NCBI GenBank assembly: GCA_024228935.1
Contig: JAAESX010000309.1
Location: 124,001-188,000 of the forward strand
Direction of reading: 5' to 3'
Origin: Pseudomonadota bacterium
GTDB taxonomy: Bacteria; Myxococcota_A; UBA796; CAJQPC01
DNA: 64,000 bases
Part shown: piece after piece, positions 16,482 through 25,997 of the stretch
Layout of the letters: the number at the start of each line of letters is the position of its first letter
Position numbering within the stretch: the first letter of the stretch is position 1
Translations under genes and position numbers: made by a program
Notes under the pieces: generated by a model
Databases searched by the model: none
The model's input: the letters and a program-made list of their open reading frames with translations, nothing else
Told to the model about the DNA's origin: nothing

Positions 16482-19051
16482 AGCACTGGGAGGAGCTCGC
16501 CTTCGGGGACACCGACGTCTCCGAGATCGGGGGCAAGGGGATGGGCCTTGTCCGGCTGGCTCGCCTGGATCTGCCGGTGCCGCCCTTCTTCGTCCTCACC
16601 GCCGACGAGTACCGCAAGTCGGGTCGCTTCCCCAAGAAGCTGCGCCCGCTGCTCGAGGACGCGCTGAAGCGGCTCGGCCCGGGCCCCTACGCCGTGCGCT
16701 CCAGCGCCGTGGCCGAAGACGGTGTGCAGTTCAGCTTCGCCGGGCAGCTCGAGTCCGTCCTCGGTCCCGACGAGCTGGACGACGTCATCTCCGGCATCTC
16801 CACCTGCTGGAAGAGCGGGAACAGCGCCCGCGTCCAGGCCTACTGCGCCGAGGCCGGCATCGAGCCCGGGCCTGTGGCCGTCGTCGTCCAGCGGCTCGTC
16901 GGGGGCACTGCCAGCGGCGTCCTCTTCACGGGGACACCCGAGGACCCCGATCGGGTGCTCATCTCCGCCGCCTGGGGCGTGGGCGAGGGCGTCGTGCAGG
17001 GCCTGGTCCCCTGCGACACCTTCCGCGTCTCCGCCGACGGGACAATCGACAGCGAGATCGACGACAAGGACGAGGCCTGGCGGGTCGGCGAGGGCGTGGT
17101 CACCGTTCCTCTCGATCAGCGAGCCATCCCCTGCCTTCACGACGGCCTGGTCCGACGGGTCGCGGCGATGGGGCGGCGGCTCGAAGACGAGCAGGGCGCG
17201 CCCCAGGACATCGAGTTCACGGTCGACCACAACGAGCTGTTCGTGGTCCAGGTCCGCCCCATCACGGTCCGCATCCCCCGCGGGAAGCGCCTGCTGTGGG
17301 ACAACAGCAACATCGTCGAGAGCTACAACGGCGTCACCACGCCGATGACGTACAGCTTCGCGAAGCACGCGTACACCATCATCTACCAGCTGTTCTGCCG
17401 CGTGATGGGCGTCGACGACGCCACCATCCGGCAGAACTCGCAGCTGTTCCACCGGATGATCGGTCTGGTCGGCGGGCGGGTCTACTACAACCTGAACGCC
17501 TGGTACGGCGTCATCGCCATGCTCCCTGGCTACCAGGTCAACCGGGAGTTCATGGAGCAGATGATGGGCGTCGCCGAGGTCGCCGGCGACGAGGACGCCG
17601 GGGCTGAAGCCGCGGGCTGGCAGAAGGCGCTCATCTGGTACCCGAAGCTGGCCTGGCTCGGCGTGAAGATGGTCTGGCGCATCGGGACCCTGGACCACAG
17701 CGTCGCCCGGTTCCAGGCACTGTTCAAGGAGGCCTACACCGCCCACCGGAAGCGCAACATCGACGCGCTCTCGCCGTTCGAGCTCCTGGAGATGTACCAG
17801 GACCTCGAGACGCGGCTGTTGTGGGAGTGGACGCCCCCCATCGTGAACGACTTCTTCGTCATGATCTTCTACGGGGTCCTGAAGAAGCAGTGCCAGAAGC
17901 TGACCGGCGACGAGGAGACGAACCTCCACAACGAGCTGCTGGCGGGCGAGGGGGACCTGGAGTCCACGCTGCCGACCATCGAGGCGCTGCGGCTGGCTCA
18001 GTGGCTTCGCATGCGGCCCGAGCTGGTCGAGGTGCTCGCCAGCGACATCGACGACACCGAGGCGCTCGCCCATCTTTGCGACGACCCCGAGCTCGTCACC
18101 CAGATGGACCGGTACATCCGGCTGTACGGCGACCGCTGCGTCGACGAGCTGAAGCTCGAGACGGAGTCGCTCCGGCACCGGCCCGAGTTCCTGGTCTCCA
18201 TCCTGCGGAACTACCTGCGAGGCGAGCCGCTGGACCCCGACGAGTTCGGCGCCAGCGAGCGACGCATCCGGATGGGCGCCGAGGCGCGGTTCTTCCAGAT
18301 GGTGTCGGGGCCGAAGGGCTGGCTCCTGGGCTGGGTCCTCGACCAGACCCGCCGCCGCGTGAAGTGCCGCGAGGACCTGCGCTTCGCCCGGACCCGCATC
18401 TTCGGTCTCGTCCGCGACATCGTGCGCGCCTGGGGGCTTCGCTTCGTCGAGGCGGGCGTCCTGGATGCGCGAGAGGACGTCTTCTACCTGACGATGGACG
18501 AGGTCCAGGGCTACATCCGCGGCACCACCGTCACCACGAACCTGCGTGGTCTCGTCGCGCTCCGTCGGGCCGAGTTCGAGGGCCACCACGCCGGCTCGCG
18601 ACCGGACGAGCGGTTCCACACGCGCGGCATCGTGCACGTCGACAACGCCTTCCGTGGGCCGGTGCAGGCCGCCCTGGACGCGGACGGGAACCTGGTCGGC
18701 ACCGGCTGCTGTCCAGGCGTCGTCGAGGGCCCCGTCGTGGTGCTCGACGACCCGCGGAACGGAGCGCGGCTGGATGGGCAGATCCTCGTCGCCGAGCGGA
18801 CCGACCCGGGCTGGGTGCCGCTCTACCCCTCGATCAGCGGACTCCTCGTCGAGCGGGGCAGCCTGCTCTCGCACTCGGCGGTCGTGGCGCGTGAGATGGG
18901 CATCCCCACCATCGTGGGCATCCGGGGCTTGACCGAGCGCATCCAGGACGGCGACGTCGTGCGGCTCGACGGCGGCACGGGCGTCGTGGTGGTGCTCTCG
19001 GGCGAGGGCGCCAACGAGAGCGACGGGCCCGTGGCAGAGGCCGAGGAGTGA
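16472..19051 (+). CDS. PEP-synthase-like / rifampicin-phosphotransferase-like dikinase
   Basis: An 859-residue protein. The N-terminal PPDK ATP-grasp domain (about 1-265) shows IGGKGMGL, YAVRSSAVAEDG, AAWGVGEGVVQG and DIEFTVDHNELFVVQVRPIT. A central domain of about 500 residues opens with WDNSNIVESYNGVTTPMTY. The C-terminal swivelling domain carries the catalytic His in GSLLSHSAVVAREMGIPT. Length and order fit rifampicin phosphotransferase (ATP domain, substrate domain, His domain) better than PEP synthase, because the PEP/pyruvate TIM barrel is not apparent. Such enzymes transfer the beta-phosphate of ATP through the His to a substrate. The start overlaps the UbiA gene by 10 bp. In this operon the substrate may be a lipid or prenol. 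Confidence 0.82.
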   Translation: MALKHWEELAFGDTDVSEIGGKGMGLVRLARLDLPVPPFFVLTADEYRKSGRFPKKLRPLLEDALKRLGPGPYAVRSSAVAEDGVQFSFAGQLESVLGPDELDDVISGISTCWKSGNSARVQAYCAEAGIEPGPVAVVVQRLVGGTASGVLFTGTPEDPDRVLISAAWGVGEGVVQGLVPCDTFRVSADGTIDSEIDDKDEAWRVGEGVVTVPLDQRAIPCLHDGLVRRVAAMGRRLEDEQGAPQDIEFTVDHNELFVVQVRPITVRIPRGKRLLWDNSNIVESYNGVTTPMTYSFAKHAYTIIYQLFCRVMGVDDATIRQNSQLFHRMIGLVGGRVYYNLNAWYGVIAMLPGYQVNREFMEQMMGVAEVAGDEDAGAEAAGWQKALIWYPKLAWLGVKMVWRIGTLDHSVARFQALFKEAYTAHRKRNIDALSPFELLEMYQDLETRLLWEWTPPIVNDFFVMIFYGVLKKQCQKLTGDEETNLHNELLAGEGDLESTLPTIEALRLAQWLRMRPELVEVLASDIDDTEALAHLCDDPELVTQMDRYIRLYGDRCVDELKLETESLRHRPEFLVSILRNYLRGEPLDPDEFGASERRIRMGAEARFFQMVSGPKGWLLGWVLDQTRRRVKCREDLRFARTRIFGLVRDIVRAWGLRFVEAGVLDAREDVFYLTMDEVQGYIRGTTVTTNLRGLVALRRAEFEGHHAGSRPDERFHTRGIVHVDNAFRGPVQAALDADGNLVGTGCCPGVVEGPVVVLDDPRNGARLDGQILVAERTDPGWVPLYPSISGLLVERGSLLSHSAVVAREMGIPTIVGIRGLTERIQDGDVVRLDGGTGVVVVLSGEGANESDGPVAEAEE

Positions 19052-20151
19052 AGATCAACTCCCGGCACTTCCGGAGCGAGCTGGTCAAGACCGACCTCGC
19101 CAACCGGATCAACTACGCCCAGTGCTGGGAGGACGAGGACATCCTCCTCGAGGCGCTGGACGTGGGGCCGGGCGACAAGGTGCTGTCGATCTGCTCGGGC
19201 GGTGACAACAGCATCGCGCTGGCGCTCGCCGGGGCGGACGTCACGGCCGTGGACCTGTCCGAGCCTCAGATCGCCGTCGCCGAGCTGAAGCTGGCTGGAC
19301 GCTTCCTGCACCACGCCGAGTTCCTGCAGCTGATGGGCCTCGGCCAGCCCGGTCGCCGGGTGCACATCTACCACCAGATCAAGGGCGAGCTGAGCGAGCC
19401 CTCGCGGCGGTTCTGGGACGCGAACGAGGGCACGATCCGCCTGGGTCTCCTGGGTCTCGGCCGGTTCGAGCGCTACCTCGACACGTTCCGCACGAAGCTC
19501 CTGCCGCTGGTGCATCGACGCAAGACCATCGAGGCGTTCCTGGGCTGCGCCTCGATCGACGAGCAGCAGGCCTTCTACGCCGACCGGTGGGACAACCTGC
19601 GCTGGAGAGGCCTGTTCCGGCTGTTCTTCAGCGAGGTCGTGATGGCGCGACTGGGGCGCTCGCCCGAGCAGTTCGCCCACGTCGATGGCCCGGTCGCCGA
19701 GGCGTTCCTGGGACGAGCGAAGCACGCGTTCTGCGACCTGGACTGCCGCACGAACCCCTACCTGCAGTGGATGCTGGTGGGGACGTTCCTCGATCTGGAC
19801 CACAGCCGGGCCTACCTGACCGCCGACGGCCACAGCCGGCTCGGCGACGCGGCTGAGCGCCTGACGCTGGTCCACGGGGACCTGGAGGGCCAGCTCGCCC
19901 AGCCCGGCTGGACCGCGTTCAACTTCTCGAACCTGTTCGAGTACGTGACCCCCGACCACCACGAGGGGATGCTCCGCGCGGCCATCGCCGGCTCGGGCTC
20001 GGGCGCCCGGCTGGCCTACTGGAACACGCTGGTCCCGCGCTCCCGACCGGCTTCGCTGGCCGACCAGCTCGACGTGACCGACACCTCGGACCTGTTGTTC
20101 CGGGACCGCGCGTTCGTCTACGGCGGGTTCAACCTGGAGCGGGTGCGATGA
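19048..20151 (+). CDS. DUF3419 / BtaA-like 3-amino-3-carboxypropyl transferase
   Basis: A 367-residue protein of the DUF3419 family. Hallmarks are INYAQCWEDEDILLEAL near the N-terminus, the SAM-binding loop ICSGGDNSIALALAGADVTAVD, and the C-terminal FSNLFEYVTPDHHEGML. Family members such as BtaA move the 3-amino-3-carboxypropyl group of S-adenosylmethionine to diacylglycerol in betaine-lipid synthesis. No BtaB-like N-methyltransferase lies next to it. The GTG start is in a GTGA overlap with the dikinase gene, and the stop overlaps the exporter start (ATGA). Confidence 0.85.
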   Translation: MKINSRHFRSELVKTDLANRINYAQCWEDEDILLEALDVGPGDKVLSICSGGDNSIALALAGADVTAVDLSEPQIAVAELKLAGRFLHHAEFLQLMGLGQPGRRVHIYHQIKGELSEPSRRFWDANEGTIRLGLLGLGRFERYLDTFRTKLLPLVHRRKTIEAFLGCASIDEQQAFYADRWDNLRWRGLFRLFFSEVVMARLGRSPEQFAHVDGPVAEAFLGRAKHAFCDLDCRTNPYLQWMLVGTFLDLDHSRAYLTADGHSRLGDAAERLTLVHGDLEGQLAQPGWTAFNFSNLFEYVTPDHHEGMLRAAIAGSGSGARLAYWNTLVPRSRPASLADQLDVTDTSDLLFRDRAFVYGGFNLERVR

Positions 20152-22409
20152 GCCAGCAGATGCGTGAAGCTCGCCGAGCGCTCTGGGGCGAGCGGATCAT
20201 CGGAACGCTGTACGACCACAAGTGGCTGGCGCTGGTCGCGGCGCTGATCCTGACCGGCCTCGCGGGGTGGCAGGCGAGCAGCGTGGGCGTCGACAACGCC
20301 GTCGAGATCTGGTTCCTCGAGGACGACCCGGCGCTGGTCGCGTACCACGACTTCCAGGAGACCTACGGCAACGACGAGGTCGTGGCCATCGCGGTGCACG
20401 ACCCCGCAGGCATCCTCACGGTCGATGGCTACGCCCGGATGCGCGAGGTCGAGCGCATCGCTTCCCAGGTGGACGGCATCGGCGAGGTCCGGTCGCTCGC
20501 GAGCAGCAACCGCATCCTGGCGAACGGATTCACCATGGAGATCCGGGATCTGGTCCCGCCGGATCTGGCCGACATCGGGGACGAGGCCGCTCTTCGCGAC
20601 CACATCCTCTCGGACCCGCTCCTCGTCAGCCGGCTTGTGAGCGAGGACGGCACGACGGCGCTGGTGCTGGCCCGGATGGAGTCGATGGACGACGTCGACG
20701 CTCGCCGCGACGGCATCCTGATCGAGCTCGAGGAGCAGCTCGCCGACGTGCCCCACCACAGCGCTGGCATCGGGGTCGTCTACACGGCGCTGAACCAGAT
20801 GGCGACGGTCGACTCGGCGGTGTTCATCGGCGCCAGCTACGCCGTCATCATCCTGCTGCTGCTCGTCCTGTACCGACGCATCCTGCCGGTGGTCGTGACG
20901 ATGGGCACCGTCGGCATCGCCGCGACCTGGCTGATGGGGGCGTTCGGAGGGTTCGGTCGCGACATCAACATGGTCACGATGGTGCTGCCGACGCTCGTCG
21001 TCATCATCGGCATCAGCGACTGCGTGCACATCCTCAGCCACGCAGCCCAACAGTCCGAGGGGACTCGGCGGGAGCGCGTCGTGCGGGCGGTCGGCTTCAT
21101 GTTCTGGCCGTGCCTGTTCAACACGCTCACGACCGCGGTCGGCTTCCTGGCGCTCTGTACGGCCCCGATGGCGGTCATCCGCGACATGGGCATGTTCGCG
21201 GCCATCGGGCTGGTCGCCGCGTTCGTCGCAGCCATCGTCGCGTGCACCCTGGCGCTCTCGACCGCGAAGTCCGAGCCGGCGTCGCTCGACCGCGGCTGGA
21301 TCCAGCGCGGCGTGGACGCCCTGGCCGACATCGGCATCCGCAAGAGCCCCCAGGTGCTGGTCGTCACGGCGCTCCTGGGCCTGCTCTGCGCGGTCGGCAT
21401 CAGCCGGCTCGAGGTCGACACCTACAGCATCGACTTCCTCTTGGACGACCACCCGGTCCGCCAGGACAGCCAGTTCATCGAGGACAACTTCGGGTTCTAC
21501 ATGCCACTCGAGGTCGTCGTGAAGACCTCGGGCGAGCCGCTCGACCCGCAGCTGCTCCAGGCGGTCGACAGCTGGACGGCCAAGGCGGTCAACGACCCGG
21601 ACATCGGGTGGAGCGCCTCGGTCGTCGACGTGGTCAAGCATCTGAACCAGGCCATCCTGGACGGCGGACCCGACGACTTCCGGGTGCCGGGCTCGATCGA
21701 AGCCGTCGAGCAGGCCCTGCTGCTGTACGACGGCGAGGGCGGCCGCGACCTGGACGAGTTCAAGCAGTCCGACAGCCTGCGGGTCACGTTCGGCATGCGG
21801 ATGATGTCGGCCCAGGGGATGAGCGCCACGCTCGACCGGGTCCTCGCGACGGCGGACATGCCCGACGGCGTCGAGCTGGTGCCGAGTGGCTACCTGCCGC
21901 TCTACGCCAAGATGATGGACTACATCGTGGTCAGCCAGCTCACGAGCTTCGGCCTGGCGTTCGTCATCGTCTTCGGTCTGCTGGCGCTCCTGTTCCGCAG
22001 CATCCGGGTCGCGGCGCTGGCGGTTCCGGCGAACCTGCTGCCCGTCCTGTTCGTGCTGGGCCTGATGGGCGTGCTCGGCATCCGGCTCGATGTCGCCACC
22101 GTGACCATCGCCGCCATCGTGCTGGGGCTCGTCGTCGACGACACCGTCCAGTTCCTGTACCGGTTCCGCGCCGAGTTCGACGTCGACCAGGACCACGAGG
22201 CGGCCGTCCGCCGGAGCGTGGGGAGTGTCGGCCGCTCGCTCGCCGTCACCACGGTCGTGCTGGCGCTCGGCTTCTCGGTGCTCGGGCTCGCCAACGTGAA
22301 GTCGGTCATCTACTTCGGGCTCTTGATCAGCGCGGCCATGGTGTTCGCGCTGTTGATGGACCTCCTGGTCCTGCCGGCCGTGATCATGCTCGTGAGACCG
22401 AAGCTGTAG
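20148..22409 (+). CDS. HAE3-type RND (MMPL-like) exporter
   Basis: A 753-residue RND permease. It has an N-terminal helix (about 28-48), a first periplasmic loop opening VDNAVEIWFLEDDPALVAY, a helix cluster at about 225-375, a second loop, and a C-terminal helix cluster at about 595-750. The pattern of one loop plus five or six helices, repeated, fits the HAE3 group that includes the hopanoid transporter HpnN and MmpL-like lipid exporters. Asp-rich helices such as VVIIGISDCVHIL and LGLVVDDTVQFLYRF hold the likely proton-relay residues. There is no adjacent membrane-fusion protein or TolC, which is normal for HAE3. Likely exports the product of the upstream enzymes. Confidence 0.88.
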   Translation: MSQQMREARRALWGERIIGTLYDHKWLALVAALILTGLAGWQASSVGVDNAVEIWFLEDDPALVAYHDFQETYGNDEVVAIAVHDPAGILTVDGYARMREVERIASQVDGIGEVRSLASSNRILANGFTMEIRDLVPPDLADIGDEAALRDHILSDPLLVSRLVSEDGTTALVLARMESMDDVDARRDGILIELEEQLADVPHHSAGIGVVYTALNQMATVDSAVFIGASYAVIILLLLVLYRRILPVVVTMGTVGIAATWLMGAFGGFGRDINMVTMVLPTLVVIIGISDCVHILSHAAQQSEGTRRERVVRAVGFMFWPCLFNTLTTAVGFLALCTAPMAVIRDMGMFAAIGLVAAFVAAIVACTLALSTAKSEPASLDRGWIQRGVDALADIGIRKSPQVLVVTALLGLLCAVGISRLEVDTYSIDFLLDDHPVRQDSQFIEDNFGFYMPLEVVVKTSGEPLDPQLLQAVDSWTAKAVNDPDIGWSASVVDVVKHLNQAILDGGPDDFRVPGSIEAVEQALLLYDGEGGRDLDEFKQSDSLRVTFGMRMMSAQGMSATLDRVLATADMPDGVELVPSGYLPLYAKMMDYIVVSQLTSFGLAFVIVFGLLALLFRSIRVAALAVPANLLPVLFVLGLMGVLGIRLDVATVTIAAIVLGLVVDDTVQFLYRFRAEFDVDQDHEAAVRRSVGSVGRSLAVTTVVLALGFSVLGLANVKSVIYFGLLISAAMVFALLMDLLVLPAVIMLVRPKL

Positions 22410-22431
22410 GTCTCGCGCGGTAGGCTGCCGC

Positions 22432-23496
22432 GTGGCATTCGACATCGTGATCTTCGCGGGCGCCAGCTTTGGCCCCTCTCTAGCCGAGGTCATCGGCGAC
22501 CTCGGCTACACCGCGCGCTGCGTGTCCTCGCGCAAAGAGGCCCAGGACCTGCTCAGCGCCTCGTCCCGCGCGCTCCTGTTGGGGGACGCACGGCTCGATC
22601 CGCTGTCGTTCGCTAAAGCGGGCCGCGTGGACGTCGTGCCCGTCGGACCGAGCGACCCGCTCATCGTCAACGACGTCATCGAGCGAGGCGCCTGGGACTG
22701 GATCGGTGTGCCGCTGGACCGGGCGAACATCGGGCGGGTGCTCGAGCTGCAGAAGCGTCGGATCGCCCACGAGGACCGCATCCGAGCCGAGCTCTCCGCC
22801 GAACTCGACAACGTCCGGGCGGCGACGTCCACCCCGGACAACCAGGTCGACGCGCTCGACCCGACCGAGGTCGCCGCGACCGTCCTGCACGAGGTCAACA
22901 ACCCGCTCACCGCGATGATGGTGTACCTCGAGGACCTGCGGATCAGCATCGACAAGCAGCGGTTTGGTCGCGCGAGAGAGTCGGTGAACGCGCTCGAGTC
23001 CACGCTCGACCACCTGCGGACGGTGGCGCGCTCGGGTCGGACGCTGCTGCGCAAGACGAGCGGTCCCGGCAACGCGATGGCCGCCATCCAGGCCGCGGTC
23101 GTCATGGCCGGCAGCAAGCGCAACCCCAAGGTCACGACGCACGTCGACGTGAACATCCCGCCGGTCACGCTCCCGACCCACCAGCTCGCTCAGATCCTGC
23201 TGAACCTGGTGATCAACGCTGGCCACGCGGGCTCGCGAACGGTGGTGATCTCGGCGCTCCATCGAGGCGACGAGGTGATGCTCGACGTCATCGACGACGG
23301 CGCGGGCATGGACGCCGAGCACCGAGCCCGGGCGCTCGAGGGTGGCTACACGACGAAGAGGACGGGCTCGGGCATCGGGCTCGCGATGGTTCAGCGCTTG
23401 ACGGTCAAGGCTGGCGGTCGCATAGAACTCCTCTCCCAGGTCGGAGCGGGCACCCAGGTCCGCCTCCACCTCCCCGTCGCTCCCAAGGACGCCTGA
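22432..23496 (+). CDS. Soluble histidine kinase with degenerate receiver-like domain
   Basis: A 354-residue protein without membrane helices. The N-terminal domain (about 1-115) folds like a receiver by pattern, but the Asp pair after the first strand is missing (IVIFAGASFG), so it is probably a pseudo-receiver. The kinase core has ATVLHEVNNPLTAMM (phospho-His near 157), an N box in LLNLVINAGHAG, and the G boxes DDGAGMD and GSGIGLAMVQRL. The GTG start lies 22 bp after the exporter gene. No response regulator is next to it; the next gene starts in a TGATG junction with its stop. Confidence 0.85.
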   Translation: MAFDIVIFAGASFGPSLAEVIGDLGYTARCVSSRKEAQDLLSASSRALLLGDARLDPLSFAKAGRVDVVPVGPSDPLIVNDVIERGAWDWIGVPLDRANIGRVLELQKRRIAHEDRIRAELSAELDNVRAATSTPDNQVDALDPTEVAATVLHEVNNPLTAMMVYLEDLRISIDKQRFGRARESVNALESTLDHLRTVARSGRTLLRKTSGPGNAMAAIQAAVVMAGSKRNPKVTTHVDVNIPPVTLPTHQLAQILLNLVINAGHAGSRTVVISALHRGDEVMLDVIDDGAGMDAEHRARALEGGYTTKRTGSGIGLAMVQRLTVKAGGRIELLSQVGAGTQVRLHLPVAPKDA

Positions 23497-24202
23497 TGCG
23501 CAGTCGGTGGTACCACCCCCCGTCCTGCACGCTCCGACCGACCACAGCCACGGCAAGGCCGTGTCGTGGCTGGAGCTGTTCTACGACCTGATCTTCGTCG
23601 CCGCGATCATCCAGCTCGGCGACTACCTGAGCGAGGACGTGAGCCTGGGCGGGTTCGGCCTGTTCGCGCTCCACTTCGTCCCGCTGTGGCTCGTGTGGAG
23701 CGGGTTCACGTTCTACGAGAACCGGTTCAACATCGACGACGTCGCCCACCGGATGACCATCATCGCGAAGATGTTCGCGGTGGGCCTGATGGCCATCACG
23801 AGCCACCAGGCGATGGCGGGCGACCCGATGCTGTTCGCGCTGGCGTGGACGCTGGTGCAGCTCATCATCGTCGGGCTGTACGTCCGGACCTGGCTCCAGG
23901 TCCCCGAGTGTCGGGCGTACTGCAAGTGCTGGGGAGCCGTCTTCGGCGTCGGCGCCATCGCGACCGGCATCTCGGCCTTCATGCCCGGGCTGTGGGCGTA
24001 CCCGTTCTGGGGTGTGGCCATCCTGGCCGTCATCGTCCCGCCGCTGAGCAAGCCGGCGCGGGCGCTGTCCGAGCGGTTCCCGCTGGACCAGCACCACCTG
24101 GCCGAGCGGTACGGGCTCCTCACCATCATCGTGCTCGGCGAGTCGTTCGTGAAGGTGCTCAGCTACCTGACCGCCCCGAGGTCGAGCCCGAGTACCTGCT
24201 GA
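23496..24202 (+). pseudogene. LtrA-like membrane protein, truncated and frameshifted
   Basis: The frame encodes an LtrA-family protein (low temperature requirement A): SWLELFYDLIFVAAIIQLGD and ERYGLLTIIVLGESFVKVL are typical. Only about 230 residues remain of a usual 350-400. Two indels are likely. The natural ATG at 23496, in a TGATG junction, reads MRSRWYHPP and joins the conserved frame only if one C is added to the C6 run at 23516-23521. Near 24175 one extra C would extend the protein as APEVEPEYLLKG. The rest of LtrA is absent and the sequence passes into a Kir-channel fragment. Function of the family is unclear. Real deletion or misassembly are both possible. Confidence 0.75.
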
Positions 24203-24784
24203 AGGGCCACCGACTACGGCGATCTGATCGTCACCATCGAGGCCGCGGTCGGCATGTTGTTCGTCGCCCTCGGGACGGGGTTGATGTTCGCCAAGGCGTC
24301 GCGGCCCCAGTCGGCCGTGATGTTCAGCGAGAAGGTCGTGGTCGGCGAGTTCCACGGCAAGCACACCCTCTTCATGCGGATGGCGAACGCCCGTGGGAAC
24401 GAGGTCGTCGAGGCGCGCGTGAACGTCAACGCGCTCACCAGCGAGGTCAGCCCCGAGGGCAAGCACATGCGGCGGACTCGGACGCTGAAGCTCGTCCGCG
24501 ACAGCACGCCCATGTTCGTCCTGTCGTTCGTGGTCATGCACGTCATCGACGAGGAGAGCCCGCTCTGGGGCATCGATCTGACGAGCGAGGAGGACGGCCT
24601 GCTGTCGCTCATCGTGACGCTGGTCGGACACGACGCGACCTATGGCACGCAGACGCACGCCCGCGCGCTCTACCGTCCGGCTCAGATCCGCGAGGGCGAG
24701 CACTTCGTCGACGTCATCAGCCAGCTCGACGACGGCCGGATGATGATCGACCTGACGAAGTTCCACGACACCGAGAAGAGCTAG
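24203..24784 (+). pseudogene. Inward-rectifier K+ channel (KirBac-like), N-terminus missing
   Basis: The frame after the TGA at 24200 runs through the second membrane helix (VTIEAAVGMLFVALGTGLMF) and the complete cytoplasmic domain. It closely follows the KirBac pattern: ASRPQSAVMFSEKVVV, MANARGNEVVEARVNV, RTLKLVRDSTPMF, MHVIDEESPLWG, and DLTKFHDTE at the end. The slide helix, first membrane helix, pore helix and TVGYG filter, about 110 residues, are missing, so it cannot form a selective channel as it stands. The first in-frame ATG is at 24254. It lies in the same frame as the LtrA fragment. Confidence 0.8.
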
Positions 24785-24794
24785 GCGGCGCCGG

Positions 24795-25988
24795 TCACTC
24801 GAGGGCCGCCCGCCTGGCCTTGTAGACCTCGTACTCGGGCAGGTCGCCGGTCATCATCGTGCGCTGCATCAAGCCGTCCAGGACGGTGGTGTCTGTCGGG
24901 TTCAGCTCGTGGGCCTTCTCGAAGTGAGGGCGGGCCGCGGTGAGCGCAGCCGCCATGGCCTCGGAGTGCAGCGCATGGGCCGCCTCGTCCATCGTGTCGT
25001 TGGCGGCCATGGCCGCGGCTGCTGCCTGGTTGTCGTACAGCGCGCCCAGGTTGAAGTGGGCGTGGAACGCGGAGTCGGGGAACGCGGCGGCCTTCTCGTA
25101 CGCCGTCACCGCCTTCTGCACATCGTGGCTCTCCAGGAGCTGCGCATACGCCAGCCACAGGGTGCCGTTGTCCGGATCGTCCTCGACGGCCTTCTCGAAC
25201 TCGACGAGCGCCTGGGTGGCCAGGTCGGGGCTGTTCAGCAGGATGTCCAGACGGAACGCGCCCAGGTCGGCCTTGGCCGAGGCGTAGAGATCGCTGTGCT
25301 GGCTGTTCAGCTCGTGGCTGTGCAGGCTCCCGTACTCCCTGCTGGCGAGCTTCAGGCCACGGTCGATCTACTCGAGCGCGCCCGCCATGTCGCCGTCCTC
25401 TTAGCGCTTCAGGAGCGCCGATCGATAGGCGACGTAGGCCAGCAGGATGTCGGGGCTCGCCGGTGGCGACGCCTCGGCCAGCTCCAGGCAGCGGGTGTAG
25501 TCCGCCTGGGCGCCCACCTTGTCTCCTTGCAGATCCCGGACCTGTCCGCGCAGGTCGTAGCCGGTGTGCTGTTCGGGAATGAGAGCGATGGCGTGGGTCA
25601 AGAGCCGCTCGGCCTCGGTCAGGACCCCTGGGTCCGGCGTCCCGGCGTTGGACGCCTCGGACAGGGCGATGAGCCCGGTCTGCAGCAGCAGCTGGGGCAC
25701 CACCGTGGCCTGCATCTGCTTCGCCCAGGCGCCATCGATGTCGGCATCGAGCGCGTTGGCATACGCCATCGCCGCCTCGACGGGCCGGTCGGTGGCCATG
25801 AAGGCCTGGCCGAGGTTGTACCAGGCCTTGGGGACGTTCTTCGGCTTGAGCGTCGAAGGGTCCTCGAGCCCCTGTTGGAGCTCGAGGAAGGCCTTCGCGT
25901 AGTCGCCCTGGTTGAGGGCGACCACGCCCGTGGTGACGTCGGCGTCGGTACCGGCCATCGCGAGAGTCGCAAGGAGGAGAAAACTCAT
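24795..25988 (-). pseudogene. Secreted TPR protein interrupted by two in-frame stop codons
   Basis: One continuous frame of 398 codons runs from MSFLLLATLAMAG (short signal peptide) at 25988 to 24795. It is broken only by TAA at 25401-25403 and TAG at 25368-25370. Both sides read as the same kind of protein: TPR-like repeats before (KAWYNLGQAFMATDRPVEAA) and after (QALVEFEKAVEDDPDNGTLW, AHFNLGALYDNQ). There is no frameshift across about 1.2 kb. Each stop is one C-to-T change from a Gln codon. Either recent nonsense mutation, sequencing error or readthrough. The 5' part alone would give a 195-residue protein. Confidence 0.75.
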
Positions 25989-25997
25989 CCTCGGAGT

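Noticed and set aside
24212..24223. DYGD at the start of the Kir fragment as a selectivity filter
   Set aside because: In KirBac the filter lies further upstream; this segment aligns with the start of the second membrane helix.
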